A stretch of DNA of 64,000 nt from Steroidobacteraceae bacterium (GTDB lineage Bacteria > Pseudomonadota > Gammaproteobacteria > Steroidobacterales > Steroidobacteraceae). The notes under the pieces are model-generated. The model was not told the origin of the DNA and searched no databases. It worked only from the letters and a program-made list of their open reading frames with translations. This document shows positions 55,811 to 64,000 of this stretch, in pieces; the first letter of the stretch is position 1; the number at the start of each line of letters is the position of its first letter. Location: assembly GCA_025458905.1 (NCBI GenBank), contig JALORN010000013.1, forward strand, positions 124,001 through 188,000, read 5' to 3'. Both the position numbers and the translations under genes were made by a program.

Positions 55811-57897
55811 GCCGGCAGCGACAGGCTCACGGTCGTGCCTGCACCCGGGGTGCTCTCGATCTCCAGTCGCCCACCGGACTGCAGCGCGAACCCGTGCACC
55901 ATGCTGAGCCCCAGGCCGGCGCCGGATCCGACCTCCCGCGTCGAGAAGAACGGCTCCTTGGCATGCGCGAGCACCTCGGGGCTCATCCCGGCTCCGGCGT
56001 CGCGGACGACGATGCGCACGAGCCCCGGATCGTGGGCCTCGACGCCGAGGTGCACCTCGGCGCCCGGTCGCGACGCGTCGCGCGCGTTGGCGAGCAGGTT
56101 GACCAGCGCCGCGGCGAGCTGGCTCGGGTCGCAGCGTACGACGGCGCCGGGCGAGCCCACGTCGATGACCAGCCGGGCCTGCTCGCCGAGCGCGCGTGCC
56201 AGCAGCGGCCGTCGCGCCGCCAGCCACGACTGCAGGTGGACCGGTTCGGGCACGACGCTCTGCTGGCGGGAGAAGCCCAGCATCTGACTGGTGATGCGCG
56301 CGCCGGTCTGCCCGGCCTCGTCGATCTCGCCGAGCAGGTCGACCGCGCCCGGCACCCCATCGATCCCGCTGCGGCGCCGCAGCAGGCCGCTCGCCTGCAG
56401 CACTATGGTCATCAGGTTGTTGAACTCGTGGGCGACGCCGCCCGAGAGCCGCGCCAGCGCATCGAGGCGCTCCTGGGTGGCGCGGCGCGCCGCTTCGGTC
56501 CGGGCCTGCCGCTGCCAGAAGAACGTCGTGGCAGCCAGTGCCAGCAGCGCCAGGACCGAGCCGGCGACCACGAGGTCGCGCATCCGCTCCGCCGCGCCCA
56601 CCCGGACCTTTTCCTGCGCGGCCTCCGCGCGCGCGCGCTGCAAGGCGGCCTGCCGGCGCTGCAGTTCCGACTCGCGTCGCTCCGCCTGGAAGCGCGCGTT
56701 CAGCACGGCGAGCCGCGCGGCATTGCCCGAGCGGGCGTCCTCCTCGAGCAGGCGGATGCGTTCCTGGGCGTCCTCGAAGGCCCCGCGCCAGTCACCCAGG
56801 TGGGCTCGGGCCGCCGCGCGTGCCATGTACATCGGTGAACGCAGTCGCTGCGACACCACGCCGCTGCGCGCCTCCAGTGCGTGCGTCAGCAGCGGCAACG
56901 CGCTGGCGTGGCGGCCGAGCTGCACCTCGAGCTCGCCGAGGCGGCCGGTCTCGAGGTTCTCGATGTCCCGCCTGCCACCGGCACGTGCCGCGCGCAGCGC
57001 GCCCTCGCAGACCGGGCGTGCCTCGTCCGGGCGGTTCGCGAGGACGTGCAGCTGGCACAGGCGATCCTGCACGAAGACCAGTCGGCTGGCGGCGCCCGCA
57101 TCCCCGAGCAGCTGCGCCGCGAGACGCAGGTCGCGCTCCGCCGCGACCAGCTCGCCCGCGTTCAGGCTGGCGTTGCCGCGGCGGAAATAGGCATCGCCCA
57201 GCTCCTGCCCACGCCCGCTGCCCTGGAAGTGCCGCACGGCCTCGTCGCCGAACCGCCAGGCGTCCTCGTGCAGCCCGATCACGGAATACGCGGCGCCGAG
57301 GATGTTGCCGGCGTAGATGCGCCAGCGCACACGCCCGGCGGTGCTGGCTGCTTCGTAGGCCTGGATCAGGTCCTCGATCGCCGCTGCGGTCTGGTCGATG
57401 CGGAAGCGCAGGTAGCCGCGATCGACCAGGGCGCAGAGCCGGTGCGGCGCCTCGTCGGGAATCGTCGCGAGGTGGGCTTCCATCTGCTGCGCGGCGCGCC
57501 GGGCGTCGCCGAGCGCCTCGACCAGCATGATGCGGTGGCTCTCGATCCGGTCACGCAGCGACCGCCCATCGCCGGGCTGCAGCGCGGCGCGCGCGCCGGC
57601 GAGCGAGCGTGACGCCGCGTCGAACTGCCCGAGTTCCCCCTGGATGTCGGCGAGCAAGGCCAGCCGGTGCGCCGGCGACAGCGCCGGGTCCGGCGCCGCG
57701 GGCCTGCCCTCGGCGATCTCGCGCTGCAACGAGCGAGCCGCCGCGAGCGGGTCCCGCAGCACGCGCTCGGTCCACGGACCGTCCTCGTTCGCCATGTCGC
57801 CGTAGCAGATCCACGCCGCGGCCGGCGCCGCCGTTCCGGCAAGCCAGAGCGCGAACGCCGCGGCGGCCAGGCGAGGGGCGGCTCGACGCACGGACAC
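55795..57897 (-). CDS. Histidine kinase with periplasmic TPR sensor
   Basis: A 700-residue sensor kinase. A signal peptide (1-28) precedes about 400 residues of TPR-like repeats. A coiled-coil (EAAQEKVRVGAAERMRD) and a transmembrane helix (DLVVAGSVLALLALAATTFF) come next. The HisKA dimerisation domain has phospho-acceptor His490 in GGVAHEFNNLMTIV, and the HATPase domain has LVNLLANARDA, RDAGAGM, EPFFSTREVG and GAGLGLSMVHG. No receiver domain is attached and no response regulator gene is adjacent. The sensor plan matches the TPR cyclase near 9 kb. The GTG start opens the signal peptide. The stop codon comes from a dispersed repeat. Confidence 0.9.
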   Translation of the reverse strand: MSVRRAAPRLAAAAFALWLAGTAAPAAAWICYGDMANEDGPWTERVLRDPLAAARSLQREIAEGRPAAPDPALSPAHRLALLADIQGELGQFDAASRSLAGARAALQPGDGRSLRDRIESHRIMLVEALGDARRAAQQMEAHLATIPDEAPHRLCALVDRGYLRFRIDQTAAAIEDLIQAYEAASTAGRVRWRIYAGNILGAAYSVIGLHEDAWRFGDEAVRHFQGSGRGQELGDAYFRRGNASLNAGELVAAERDLRLAAQLLGDAGAASRLVFVQDRLCQLHVLANRPDEARPVCEGALRAARAGGRRDIENLETGRLGELEVQLGRHASALPLLTHALEARSGVVSQRLRSPMYMARAAARAHLGDWRGAFEDAQERIRLLEEDARSGNAARLAVLNARFQAERRESELQRRQAALQRARAEAAQEKVRVGAAERMRDLVVAGSVLALLALAATTFFWQRQARTEAARRATQERLDALARLSGGVAHEFNNLMTIVLQASGLLRRRSGIDGVPGAVDLLGEIDEAGQTGARITSQMLGFSRQQSVVPEPVHLQSWLAARRPLLARALGEQARLVIDVGSPGAVVRCDPSQLAAALVNLLANARDASRPGAEVHLGVEAHDPGLVRIVVRDAGAGMSPEVLAHAKEPFFSTREVGSGAGLGLSMVHGFALQSGGRLEIESTPGAGTTVSLSLPAFPEK

Positions 57898-57921
57898 TGA
57901 TCGAAGGGAAGGGGCGAGTCG

Positions 57922-59046
57922 CTAGAGCAGGACGACCTGGCGGACACCCTCGCCGCGGGCGAGGCGGTCGAACCCGGCATTCAGGTCGTCGAGCGGCAGC
58001 GTCTCGGACAGCAGCCGATCGACCGGCAAGCGGCCCTGCTGGTACCACTCGACGTAGCGCGGGATGTCGCGCGAGGGGACGCAGCTGCCGAGGTAGCTGC
58101 CCTTGATGGTGCGCTCCTCCGCGACGATGTTGACGTGCGGCACCGCGAACATCGCCTGGGGATGCGAGAGGCCCGCGGTGACGGTCGAGCCGCCCCGGCG
58201 GGTGACCTTGTAGGCCAGCTCCATCGCCTTGACGGAGCCCGCCATCTCGAAGGCGTAGTCGACGCCGCCGCGGGTGGCCTCGCGGATCGCCTCGACCACG
58301 TTCGCGCCGGCGGCATCGAAGGTGTGCGTGGCACCGAGCTCGCGGGCGATGGCGAGCTTCTGCGGCGAGAGATCGACGGCGACGATCGTGTGCGCGTCGC
58401 GCACCCTGGCACCGAGCAGCGCGGCGAGCCCGACGCCCCCGAGGCCCACGACCGCGACGCTGCGCCGCAGTGGCAGGTCGGCGGTGTTGATCACCGCGCC
58501 GGTGCCGGTGATCACCGCGCAGCCGAACACCGCCGCGTGCGCGAAGTCCAGGCTGCGATCGACGCGCACCACGGAGTTGCGCGACACGGTCGCGAACTCG
58601 GCGAAGGCCGAGACGCCGAGGTGGTGATGGAGGTCCGCGCCGGCGCGATGCAGCCGCCGCGCGCCGCCGATCAGCGTGCCGGCGGTGTTCGACGCCGCGC
58701 CCGGCTCGCACAACGCGGGCCGGCCCGACTCGCAAGGCCCGCAGTGCCCGCAGCTCGGCACGAAGGCGGTGACCACGTGGTCGCCCACCTTCAGGTCCGT
58801 GACCCCCGCGCCGAGTTCCTCGACGACGCCGGCGCCCTCGTGGCCGAGCACCATCGGCAGCGGCCGCGGCCGGTTGCCGTCGATCACCGAGAGGTCCGAG
58901 TGGCACAGCCCGACCGCGCGCATCCGCAGCAGCACCTCGCCGGCTCCCGGCGGGTCGAGCTCGACGTCGGTGATCTCCAGCGGGAGGGACTCGGCGTAGG
59001 GCGACGGGGCGCCCGTCTTCGTCAGGATCGCGGCACGGGTCTTCAT
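57922..59046 (-). CDS. Zinc-dependent alcohol dehydrogenase, class III-like
   Basis: A 374-residue MDR dehydrogenase. The catalytic zinc is bound by CHSDLSVIDG and the GHEGAGVVEELGAG region. The structural zinc cysteines are in PSCGHCGPCESGRPALC. The NAD+ motif is VAVVGLGGVGLAALLGARV. Similar enzymes oxidise aryl or long-chain alcohols, or S-hydroxymethyl-glutathione in the true class III; the substrate is open here. It ends 24 bp upstream of the kinase gene on the same strand, so the two may be co-transcribed. Confidence 0.9.
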   Translation of the reverse strand: MKTRAAILTKTGAPSPYAESLPLEITDVELDPPGAGEVLLRMRAVGLCHSDLSVIDGNRPRPLPMVLGHEGAGVVEELGAGVTDLKVGDHVVTAFVPSCGHCGPCESGRPALCEPGAASNTAGTLIGGARRLHRAGADLHHHLGVSAFAEFATVSRNSVVRVDRSLDFAHAAVFGCAVITGTGAVINTADLPLRRSVAVVGLGGVGLAALLGARVRDAHTIVAVDLSPQKLAIARELGATHTFDAAGANVVEAIREATRGGVDYAFEMAGSVKAMELAYKVTRRGGSTVTAGLSHPQAMFAVPHVNIVAEERTIKGSYLGSCVPSRDIPRYVEWYQQGRLPVDRLLSETLPLDDLNAGFDRLARGEGVRQVVLL

Positions 59047-59233
59047 GGCCGACACCGTAGGGGTGGGCGGCGGGCGGCGCAACTTCGGCTGCCGGCGGCG
59101 CGCCGCCGCGACCGGTAGACGACCGGCATGCGCTGCCGCGAGGGCGGGCGGCCCGGGCCCGCGCCGCGGCGGCTGACACGCACGGCCGCTGCGCCGACAA
59201 TGCCGGCCGGTCCAGCTCCACAGGATCCCCTCG

Positions 59234-59680
59234 ATGAGCGAGCGTCTTCCCGTACCCGTGCGCGGCGACTTCCGCGTTTTCCGCCCGATGCAGACCCGGT
59301 GGATGGACAACGACGTCTATGGCCACGTGAACAACGTCGTCTACTACTCGTATTTCGACACCGCCGTGAACGGTTACCTGATCGACGCGACCGGCACGGA
59401 CATCCGCCAGCTGCCGGCGATCGGCGTGGTCGCGGAGACCGGCTGCCGCTACTTCGAGTCGGTGTCTTTCCCCGACGCGCTCGAGGTCGGGCTGGCGGTG
59501 GAGCGGCTCGGCCGCAGCAGCGTCGTCTACGCGCTCGGCATCTTCGTTGCCGGCCGCGACGCGGCGGCCGCGGCAGGCCGCTTCGTGCACGTCTACGTGG
59601 ATTCGGCGCAGCGCGGCACCGTGCCGGTGCCCGACGCGATCCGCGCCGCCGTCGGTCCGCTGCTGCGCGCCGGCGGCTGA
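59234..59680 (+). CDS. Hotdog-fold acyl-CoA thioesterase
   Basis: A 148-residue thioesterase of the 4HBT type, which releases free acids from acyl-CoA. It has the core MQTRWMDNDVYGHVNNVVYY with the catalytic Asp (DNDVYGHVNN), followed by YFDTAVNGYLI and GVVAETGCRYFESVSFP. Related proteins act on aromatic or short-chain acyl-CoA. It is divergent from the alcohol dehydrogenase and convergent with ilvN. Confidence 0.88.
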   Translation: MSERLPVPVRGDFRVFRPMQTRWMDNDVYGHVNNVVYYSYFDTAVNGYLIDATGTDIRQLPAIGVVAETGCRYFESVSFPDALEVGLAVERLGRSSVVYALGIFVAGRDAAAAAGRFVHVYVDSAQRGTVPVPDAIRAAVGPLLRAGG

Positions 59681-59703
59681 GGCGGCGCGGCGGCCCGCGA
59701 TCC

Positions 59704-59727
59704 GCCGGCGCCGGCGCCGGCGCCGGC
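59704..59727. repeat. Four tandem GCCGGC hexamers
   Basis: Four perfect copies of the palindromic hexamer GCCGGC lie in the 58-bp gap between the thioesterase and ilvN stop codons. The run can fold on itself and may serve as a terminator for both, but no T-run follows. It could be prone to copy-number change. Confidence 0.6.
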
Positions 59728-59738
59728 GCGGTCCGGGC

Positions 59739-60239
59739 TCAGCGCACCACGCGCAGGTTGCGGCCGATGCGGCTGATGCCGAGCGCCCCGCTGCGCACCA
59801 CCTCGAGCAGCTCGGCGCCGGCCGAGAGGTCGGCGATGAACTTGTTGATCTCGGCCTCGCTGGCGGTCAGCTCGACGATGAACGCCTCGGAGGCCGGGTC
59901 GATCACGCGCCCGGCATTGCGCACGACATAACCTCGCACGGCGTCCGCCTGCTCGGGCCGCACCTTCAGCTTCAGCAGCACCAGTTCGCGCTCGATGTGC
60001 TCGCCGGTGGTCATGTCCTCGACGCTGACCACGTCGATCAGCTTGTTGAGCTGGTTGACGATCTGCTGGATGACGGCGTCCGAGCCCTTGGTGACCAGGG
60101 TGATGCGCGAGACCGTGGGATCGTAGGTGGCGGCCACCGACAGCGACTCGATGTTGTAGCCGCGCGTCGAGAACAGGCCCGCGACGCGCGTGAGCGCACC
60201 GGCCTCGTTCTGCAGCAGGATCGCGATGATGTGGCGCAT
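59739..60239 (-). CDS. ilvN: Acetolactate synthase small (regulatory) subunit
   Basis: A 166-residue regulatory subunit that confers valine feedback control on acetolactate synthase in branched-chain amino acid synthesis. The ACT domain is MRHIIAILLQNEAGALTRVA and GLFSTRGYNIESLSVAATYD, and ITLVTKGSDAVIQQIVNQLN and the C-terminal VELTASEAEINKFIADLS complete it. The length is typical of IlvH-type subunits. It usually lies directly downstream of the large subunit gene; here it is upstream and divergent. Confidence 0.95.
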   Translation of the reverse strand: MRHIIAILLQNEAGALTRVAGLFSTRGYNIESLSVAATYDPTVSRITLVTKGSDAVIQQIVNQLNKLIDVVSVEDMTTGEHIERELVLLKLKVRPEQADAVRGYVVRNAGRVIDPASEAFIVELTASEAEINKFIADLSAGAELLEVVRSGALGISRIGRNLRVVR

Positions 60240-60280
60240 GGAAACCCGGCCCCTTGGGAGGCTCGAAAGCATACTGGAAA

Positions 60281-60305
60281 GGCCCGCCCGGCACCCGGGC
60301 GGGCC
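60281..60305. terminator. GC-rich hairpin in the ilvN-ilvB intergenic region
   Basis: An eleven-base perfect stem (GGCCCGCCCGG / CCGGGCGGGCC) with a three-base loop. On the minus strand it is followed by TTTCC, so it could act as an attenuator-like terminator in the ilvN leader. No leader-peptide frame rich in branched-chain codons was found. Confidence 0.4.
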
Positions 60306-60370
60306 CCTGTCGCCGCCGCGCCACGGGTTGCAGCCCGCCACCGTGGTGATACCCTCGACCGACGCGCCAA

Positions 60371-60417
60371 AAGGGGACGGATTTATTTCCCGATTCGGGA
60401 AATAAATCCGTCCCCTA
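60371..60417. repeat. Dispersed repeat, perfect palindrome
   Basis: Twenty-two-base arms (60372-60393 and 60395-60416) are exactly complementary around a single central T. The arm includes AGGGGACGGATTTATTTCCC. It lies 29 bp before the ilvB ATG and may hold part of the promoter or disturb it. Same family as the elements at 30.2, 31.1 and 55.8 kb. Confidence 0.9.
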
Positions 60418-60445
60418 TTTCCCACCGACCGGATCGCAGCCTGCC

Positions 60446-62296
60446 ATGTCCGACACCATGAAGATGAAGCGCCTCGCGGCGCATCCGCTCGCCGGCACCA
60501 CGATGACGGGCGCGCAGATGATCGTGCAGGTCCTCGCCGATGAGGGCACCACGGCGATCTTCGGCTACTCGGGCGGCGCGATCCTGCCGACCTACGACGC
60601 GGTCTTCCTGTTCAACCAGGAGCAGGCGGCGCGCGGCGGGCAGCAGATGCCGCTCATCGTGCCGGCGAACGAGCAGGGCGCGGGCTTCATGGCGGCGGGC
60701 TATGCGCGCGCCAGCGGCCGCGTCGGCGTCTGCCTCGTCACCTCGGGCCCCGGCGCGACCAACACCGTGACCCCGGTGCGCGACTCCATGGCCGACTCGG
60801 TACCGATGCTCGTCATCTGCGGCCAGGTGCCGACCAGCGCGATCGGCACCGACGCCTTCCAGGAGGCGCCGGTGCCGGCGCTGATGGGCTCGATCGCCAA
60901 GCACATCTTCCTCGTCACCGACCCCAACCAGCTCGAGGCCACCGTGCGCACCGCGTTCGAGATCGCGCGCACCGGCCGCCCTGGCCCGGTGGTGATCGAC
61001 GTGCCGAAGGACGTGCAGAACTGGAGCGGCACCTTCAAGGGCGAGGGCGTGCTGCCGATCCCCGGCTACCGCAAGCGCCTGTTCGCCGTGACGCACGCGG
61101 CGGTCGAGGACGACGAGGCGGCCGAATTCTTCGACATGCTGCGCGAGGCGAAGCGTCCGCTGATCTACGCCGGCGGCGGCGTCGTGAACTCCGGCGCCTC
61201 CGGCCCGCTCACCGACTTCGCGGCCGAGTTCGGCATCCCCGTCGTGACGACCCTGATGGGCATCGGCGCGTTCGACACCACGCACCGCCTCTCGATGCGC
61301 ATGCTCGGCATGCACGGCGCGGCCTTCGCCAACTACGCGGTCGAGGACTGCGACTTCCTGATGACGATCGGGGCGCGCTTCGACGACCGCGTCGCCGGCG
61401 TGCCGGCGAAGTTCGCACGCAACGCGAAGCGCATCGCCCACCTCGACATCGACCGCGCCGAGATCAACAAGGTCAAGCGCGTGCAGTGGAGCCACGTCGG
61501 CCAGATCGGCGACGCGCTGAAGACGCTGCTCGCCTTCGGCCGCCGCGAAGGCTTCCGGCCCGACCTCTCGGCCTGGCACGCCGAGCTCGACGAGCTGCGC
61601 CGTACCTACGCGATGAACTACGACCGCGCCAGCGAGGCGATCCAGCCGTACTACGTGATCGAGGAGATCAACCGCCAGACGCGCGGCGAGGCGATCATCG
61701 CCACCGGCGTCGGCCAGCACCAGATGTGGGCCGCGCAGTACTTCGACTTCAAGCGTCCGCGGCTGTGGCTGACCTCCGGCTCGATGGGCACCATGGGCTT
61801 CGGCCTGCCGGCCGCGATCGGCGCGCAGATCGCCAATCCCGGCGCGCTGGTGATCGACATCGACGGCGACGCCTCGATCCGCATGAACATCGGCGAGCTC
61901 GAGACCGTGACCACCTACGACCTGCCCGTGAAGGTCGTGGTGCTGAACAACTACGGCGACGGCATGGTCAAGCAGTGGCAGAAGCTGTTCTTCAAGGGCC
62001 GGCTGTCGGCGAGCGACAAGTCGCTCTACAAGAAGGACTTCATCAAGGCCGCGCAGGCCGACGGCTTCGGCTACGCCGTGCGGCTCGACCGCAAGGCCGA
62101 CGTGCCGCGCGTCGTCGAGGAATTCATCCGCCACCCGGGCCCGGCCTTCCTCGAGGTCATCATCGACCGCGACGCCGGCGTCTACCCGATGGTCGGCCCG
62201 GGCCAGGCCTACGACGAGATGATCACCGGCGACTTCATCCCCTCCCGCAACGCGAAGGTGGAGCCGAAGACCCCGGGCCCGTCGGAGATGTTCTGA
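60446..62296 (+). CDS. ilvB: Acetolactate synthase large subunit
   Basis: A 616-residue TPP- and FAD-dependent enzyme that condenses pyruvate for valine, leucine and isoleucine synthesis. It carries the Glu of VPANEQGAGFMAAGYARASG, the TSGPGATNTVTPVRDSMADS block, the FAD region IGARFDDRVAGVP and GDASIRMNIGELETVTTYDL as the TPP motif. The following loop reads VLNNYGDGMVKQWQKLFFKG, unlike the more common NNRYLGMVRQWQ form, and the enzyme has an extra C-terminal stretch. It is a diverged IlvB lineage. The regulatory ilvN is divergent and upstream. Confidence 0.93.
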   Translation: MSDTMKMKRLAAHPLAGTTMTGAQMIVQVLADEGTTAIFGYSGGAILPTYDAVFLFNQEQAARGGQQMPLIVPANEQGAGFMAAGYARASGRVGVCLVTSGPGATNTVTPVRDSMADSVPMLVICGQVPTSAIGTDAFQEAPVPALMGSIAKHIFLVTDPNQLEATVRTAFEIARTGRPGPVVIDVPKDVQNWSGTFKGEGVLPIPGYRKRLFAVTHAAVEDDEAAEFFDMLREAKRPLIYAGGGVVNSGASGPLTDFAAEFGIPVVTTLMGIGAFDTTHRLSMRMLGMHGAAFANYAVEDCDFLMTIGARFDDRVAGVPAKFARNAKRIAHLDIDRAEINKVKRVQWSHVGQIGDALKTLLAFGRREGFRPDLSAWHAELDELRRTYAMNYDRASEAIQPYYVIEEINRQTRGEAIIATGVGQHQMWAAQYFDFKRPRLWLTSGSMGTMGFGLPAAIGAQIANPGALVIDIDGDASIRMNIGELETVTTYDLPVKVVVLNNYGDGMVKQWQKLFFKGRLSASDKSLYKKDFIKAAQADGFGYAVRLDRKADVPRVVEEFIRHPGPAFLEVIIDRDAGVYPMVGPGQAYDEMITGDFIPSRNAKVEPKTPGPSEMF

Positions 62297-62338
62297 CTAC
62301 CGGCCGCGTCGTGGGGCGCGCCGCGAGCCGCTCCACGT

Positions 62339-62686
62339 TCACTGCGCCGGGCTGCGATCCCCGGGCGATGCCCTAGACGCGTCGCGCGCGCGACGCCTGC
62401 GCCCCGCATCCTCGGCGACCTCTGGGCCGGTCGGCGCCACCGTCGGCCCGCCCTCGGTCGGCGCTGCCGTCTTCGCCGGCTCCCCGGCACGTCCCCGGCC
62501 CGGCGCGCGCGCGGGCGGCGGCCCCACCGCCGGATCGGTCGGTGTCACCGTCGGTCCACCCTCGCTCGGCGCGGACGTGCGCGGTGCATCTCCCCGGCCC
62601 GGACGGACAGGGTCCGCGGGTTGGGCGATGGCGACAGTGGGGCAGGCCCAGAGCAGGACCCAGAGCACGAGGCGTTGCAGCGACAC
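62339..62686 (-). CDS. Small secreted Pro-rich protein with internal repeats
   Basis: A 115-residue exported protein. A GTG start with a good ribosome binding site (GGGAGGT) opens a signal peptide (SLQRLVLWVLLWACPTVAIA). The rest is low-complexity Pro/Gly/Arg-rich sequence, with the unit EGGPTV-x-PT-x-P-x-V appearing twice, about 45 residues apart. The function is unknown. Because the sequence is repetitive and GC-rich, the gene should be regarded as probable, not certain. Confidence 0.6.
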   Translation of the reverse strand: MSLQRLVLWVLLWACPTVAIAQPADPVRPGRGDAPRTSAPSEGGPTVTPTDPAVGPPPARAPGRGRAGEPAKTAAPTEGGPTVAPTGPEVAEDAGRRRRARDASRASPGDRSPAQ

Positions 62687-62836
62687 GGTGACCTCCCGGT
62701 CGTGAGGCGCGCCCGTTCCAGGAGCGCATCGATATCGTAGGGGGGGAGGGTGCGGCCGCGATGCGAGGACGTTGCGATTCAAGCGGGCTGCGCGCGCCAC
62801 CCCACCGAGGGTGGGATGCCGAAGACGGAAGCGGCG

Positions 62837-64000
62837 CTAGCGATCGCCACCCCCGTCCACCGTGCCGTACAGGGCCTGGCGCAGCACCCGGTCCGCCTCG
62901 TCGTCGTCCGCCCCGAGATACTGGGCGAACGCCAGCGCGACCAGCCGGTGACGGCGGTCGACGAGAAAGTAGGTGTTGGCGAGGCCGCCCCAGGTGAGTT
63001 CGCCCGGCGTGCCGGGGATCACGTGCGCCTCGCCGGGCAGGCGCACGCCGATCGCGAACCCCCAGCCGTAGCCAGCGAAGCGGTTCGAGAATCCACCCTC
63101 GCCGGCGGCCGCGGCGTCGTGCCAGAACAGCGGGCCCTGCGCGCGCGTGAGCTGGTTGCGCGACATCTGGGCGACCGTGCCGGACTTCAGGATCCGCGTG
63201 CCGTCGAGCGCACCGCCGTTCAGCAGCATCCGCGAGAAGCGGATCCAGTCGGCCGCCGTGGTGACGAGGCCGCCCCCGTTCGACTGGAAGGGCTTGCGCG
63301 CCAGGTAGTCGCTCGAAGGCGGCAGGCGCGCGGTGATGTCCTCGCCCCGCGCGTCGTAGGCGCGCACCAGCCGGTCGGCCTTCTCCGGCGTCACGAAGAA
63401 CCCGGTGTCGACCATGCCGAGCGGGCCGAAGATCGTGCGCTGCAGGTAGTCGTCGCTGCGCATCCCGGAGCCGATCTCGATCAGCCGCCCGATCACGTCC
63501 GAGTGATAGCCGTAGCGCCAGCGAGCACCCGGGTCGTCGCGCAGCGGGTAGCTCGCGAGCTTCGTCATCCCCTGGTCGATCGTCTGGTCGAGCGCGAGGA
63601 TGGCACGGTGGTCGACGCCGGCCTCGGCCGGGTACTGCGCACCGTAGGCGAGCCCGGAGGTGTAGGTCAGCAGCTGGCGCACGGTCATGCGCGCGGTCGC
63701 GGGCGAGGTCACCACGCGCCCGTCGCGCACCTCGCGCAGCACCTGGCGGTTCGCGAGCTGAGGGACGTAGCGCTCCACCGGTGCGTCGAGCGCGATGCGG
63801 CCTTCCTCCACCAAGCGCAGCAGCGCGACGCCCGACACCGCACGCGTCATCGAGTAGATGCGGAAGATCGAGTCCTGCGTCATCGCGCGCCCGGCGGACT
63901 TGTCGCGCAGGCCGTGGGCGAGGATCCGCGGCGCGTCGCCGTCGCGCGCGATCGCCCAGACGATGCCTGCGCGGCGCCCCGAGTCGACGATCGCACGCAT
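62837..64000 (-). CDS. Serine hydrolase, beta-lactamase/penicillin-binding protein fold (probably truncated by the window)
   Basis: At least 387 residues of a class C beta-lactamase-like esterase or peptidase. An ATG happens to sit at the window edge, but relatives have further N-terminal sequence, so the gene likely continues outside. The region of the Ser-x-x-Lys motif reads FRIYSMTRAVSGVALL: Ser is present but the catalytic Lys is Arg. The second motif region has RYGYHSDVIGRLIEI (YGYHSD where YxN or Yxx is found). The third region WGGLANTYFLVD stands where KTG or HxG would be. The K-to-R change may reduce or abolish catalysis. Confidence 0.83.
   Translation of the reverse strand: MRAIVDSGRRAGIVWAIARDGDAPRILAHGLRDKSAGRAMTQDSIFRIYSMTRAVSGVALLRLVEEGRIALDAPVERYVPQLANRQVLREVRDGRVVTSPATARMTVRQLLTYTSGLAYGAQYPAEAGVDHRAILALDQTIDQGMTKLASYPLRDDPGARWRYGYHSDVIGRLIEIGSGMRSDDYLQRTIFGPLGMVDTGFFVTPEKADRLVRAYDARGEDITARLPPSSDYLARKPFQSNGGGLVTTAADWIRFSRMLLNGGALDGTRILKSGTVAQMSRNQLTRAQGPLFWHDAAAAGEGGFSNRFAGYGWGFAIGVRLPGEAHVIPGTPGELTWGGLANTYFLVDRRHRLVALAFAQYLGADDDEADRVLRQALYGTVDGGGDR

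Noticed and set aside
59704..59727. GCCGGC tandem as a regulatory element
   Set aside because: It lies between two convergent stop codons and is a simple repeat; a role beyond possible termination is not supported.

Overview
This window is a dense piece of chromosome from a very GC-rich gammaproteobacterium. Two conserved gene blocks point to that class: rpoH-ftsX-ftsE-ftsY followed by rsmD-coaD, and mutM-rpmG-rpmB-radC-coaBC-dut. The high GC content, frequent GTG/TTG starts, XylFGH-type transport, steroid- or lipid-type oxidoreductases and many secreted hydrolases would suit an environmental lineage near Xanthomonadales/Nevskiales/Steroidobacteraceae. That placement below class level is inference. 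I saw no rRNA, tRNA, CRISPR array, prophage or complete transposase.

Layout. 1-4.8 kb: a xylose-type sugar ABC transporter (xylF-xylG-xylH, the last cut by the window edge), preceded by a membrane diguanylate cyclase. 4.8-8.2 kb: an ABC-F ATPase broken by a 7-bp tandem duplication, an unknown protein and an exported methyltransferase. 8.2-14.6 kb: a tight TPP-enzyme / MFS transporter / TPR-diguanylate cyclase operon, a histone-deacetylase-family enzyme and an Mpo1-like protein. 14.6-19.1 kb: an OmpA-like protein, rpoH with a near-perfect CIRCE operator over its promoter, and ftsYEX. 19.2-30.2 kb: a lipase-like lipoprotein, rsmD-coaD, DNA repair genes (alkA-type glycosylase, mutM, radC), ribosomal proteins L33/L28, a decayed patch with a vapB-like relic, an orphan cheB, coaBC and dut. 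30.2-42.8 kb: a hydrolase, a thiolase, a MATE exporter, an amine oxidase, an ECF42-type sigma factor, small proteins, a VTT-membrane-protein/flavoprotein pair, a phosphoethanolamine transferase and an MTA phosphorylase. 42.9-48 kb: DUF1499 and Mpo1-like proteins, gshA, another diguanylate cyclase and cysB. 48-55.8 kb: a TlpA-like protein, def, an isoaspartyl peptidase, an MFS transporter, a ferredoxin reductase, a P-II gene with a sigma-54-type promoter, and qor. 55.8-64 kb: a TPR histidine kinase, an alcohol dehydrogenase, a thioesterase, divergent ilvN and ilvB, a repeat-containing secreted protein and a serine hydrolase cut by the window edge.

Themes. Signalling is heavy: three diguanylate cyclases, a TPR-sensing kinase that shares its sensor plan with one of those cyclases, a lone CheB and an ECF42 sigma factor. 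A dispersed repeat with the core AAAGGGGACRGATTTATTT occurs at four intergenic sites, twice as a long hairpin, and supplies the stop codon of the kinase gene. Such repeats resemble the non-autonomous elements mobilised by REP-associated transposases, but no transposase lies here. The regulatory signals best supported by sequence are the CIRCE operator of rpoH, the sigma-54 promoter of the P-II gene and the strong promoter of rpmB-rpmG. I did not identify a clearly new multi-gene system; the most unusual points are listed as findings.
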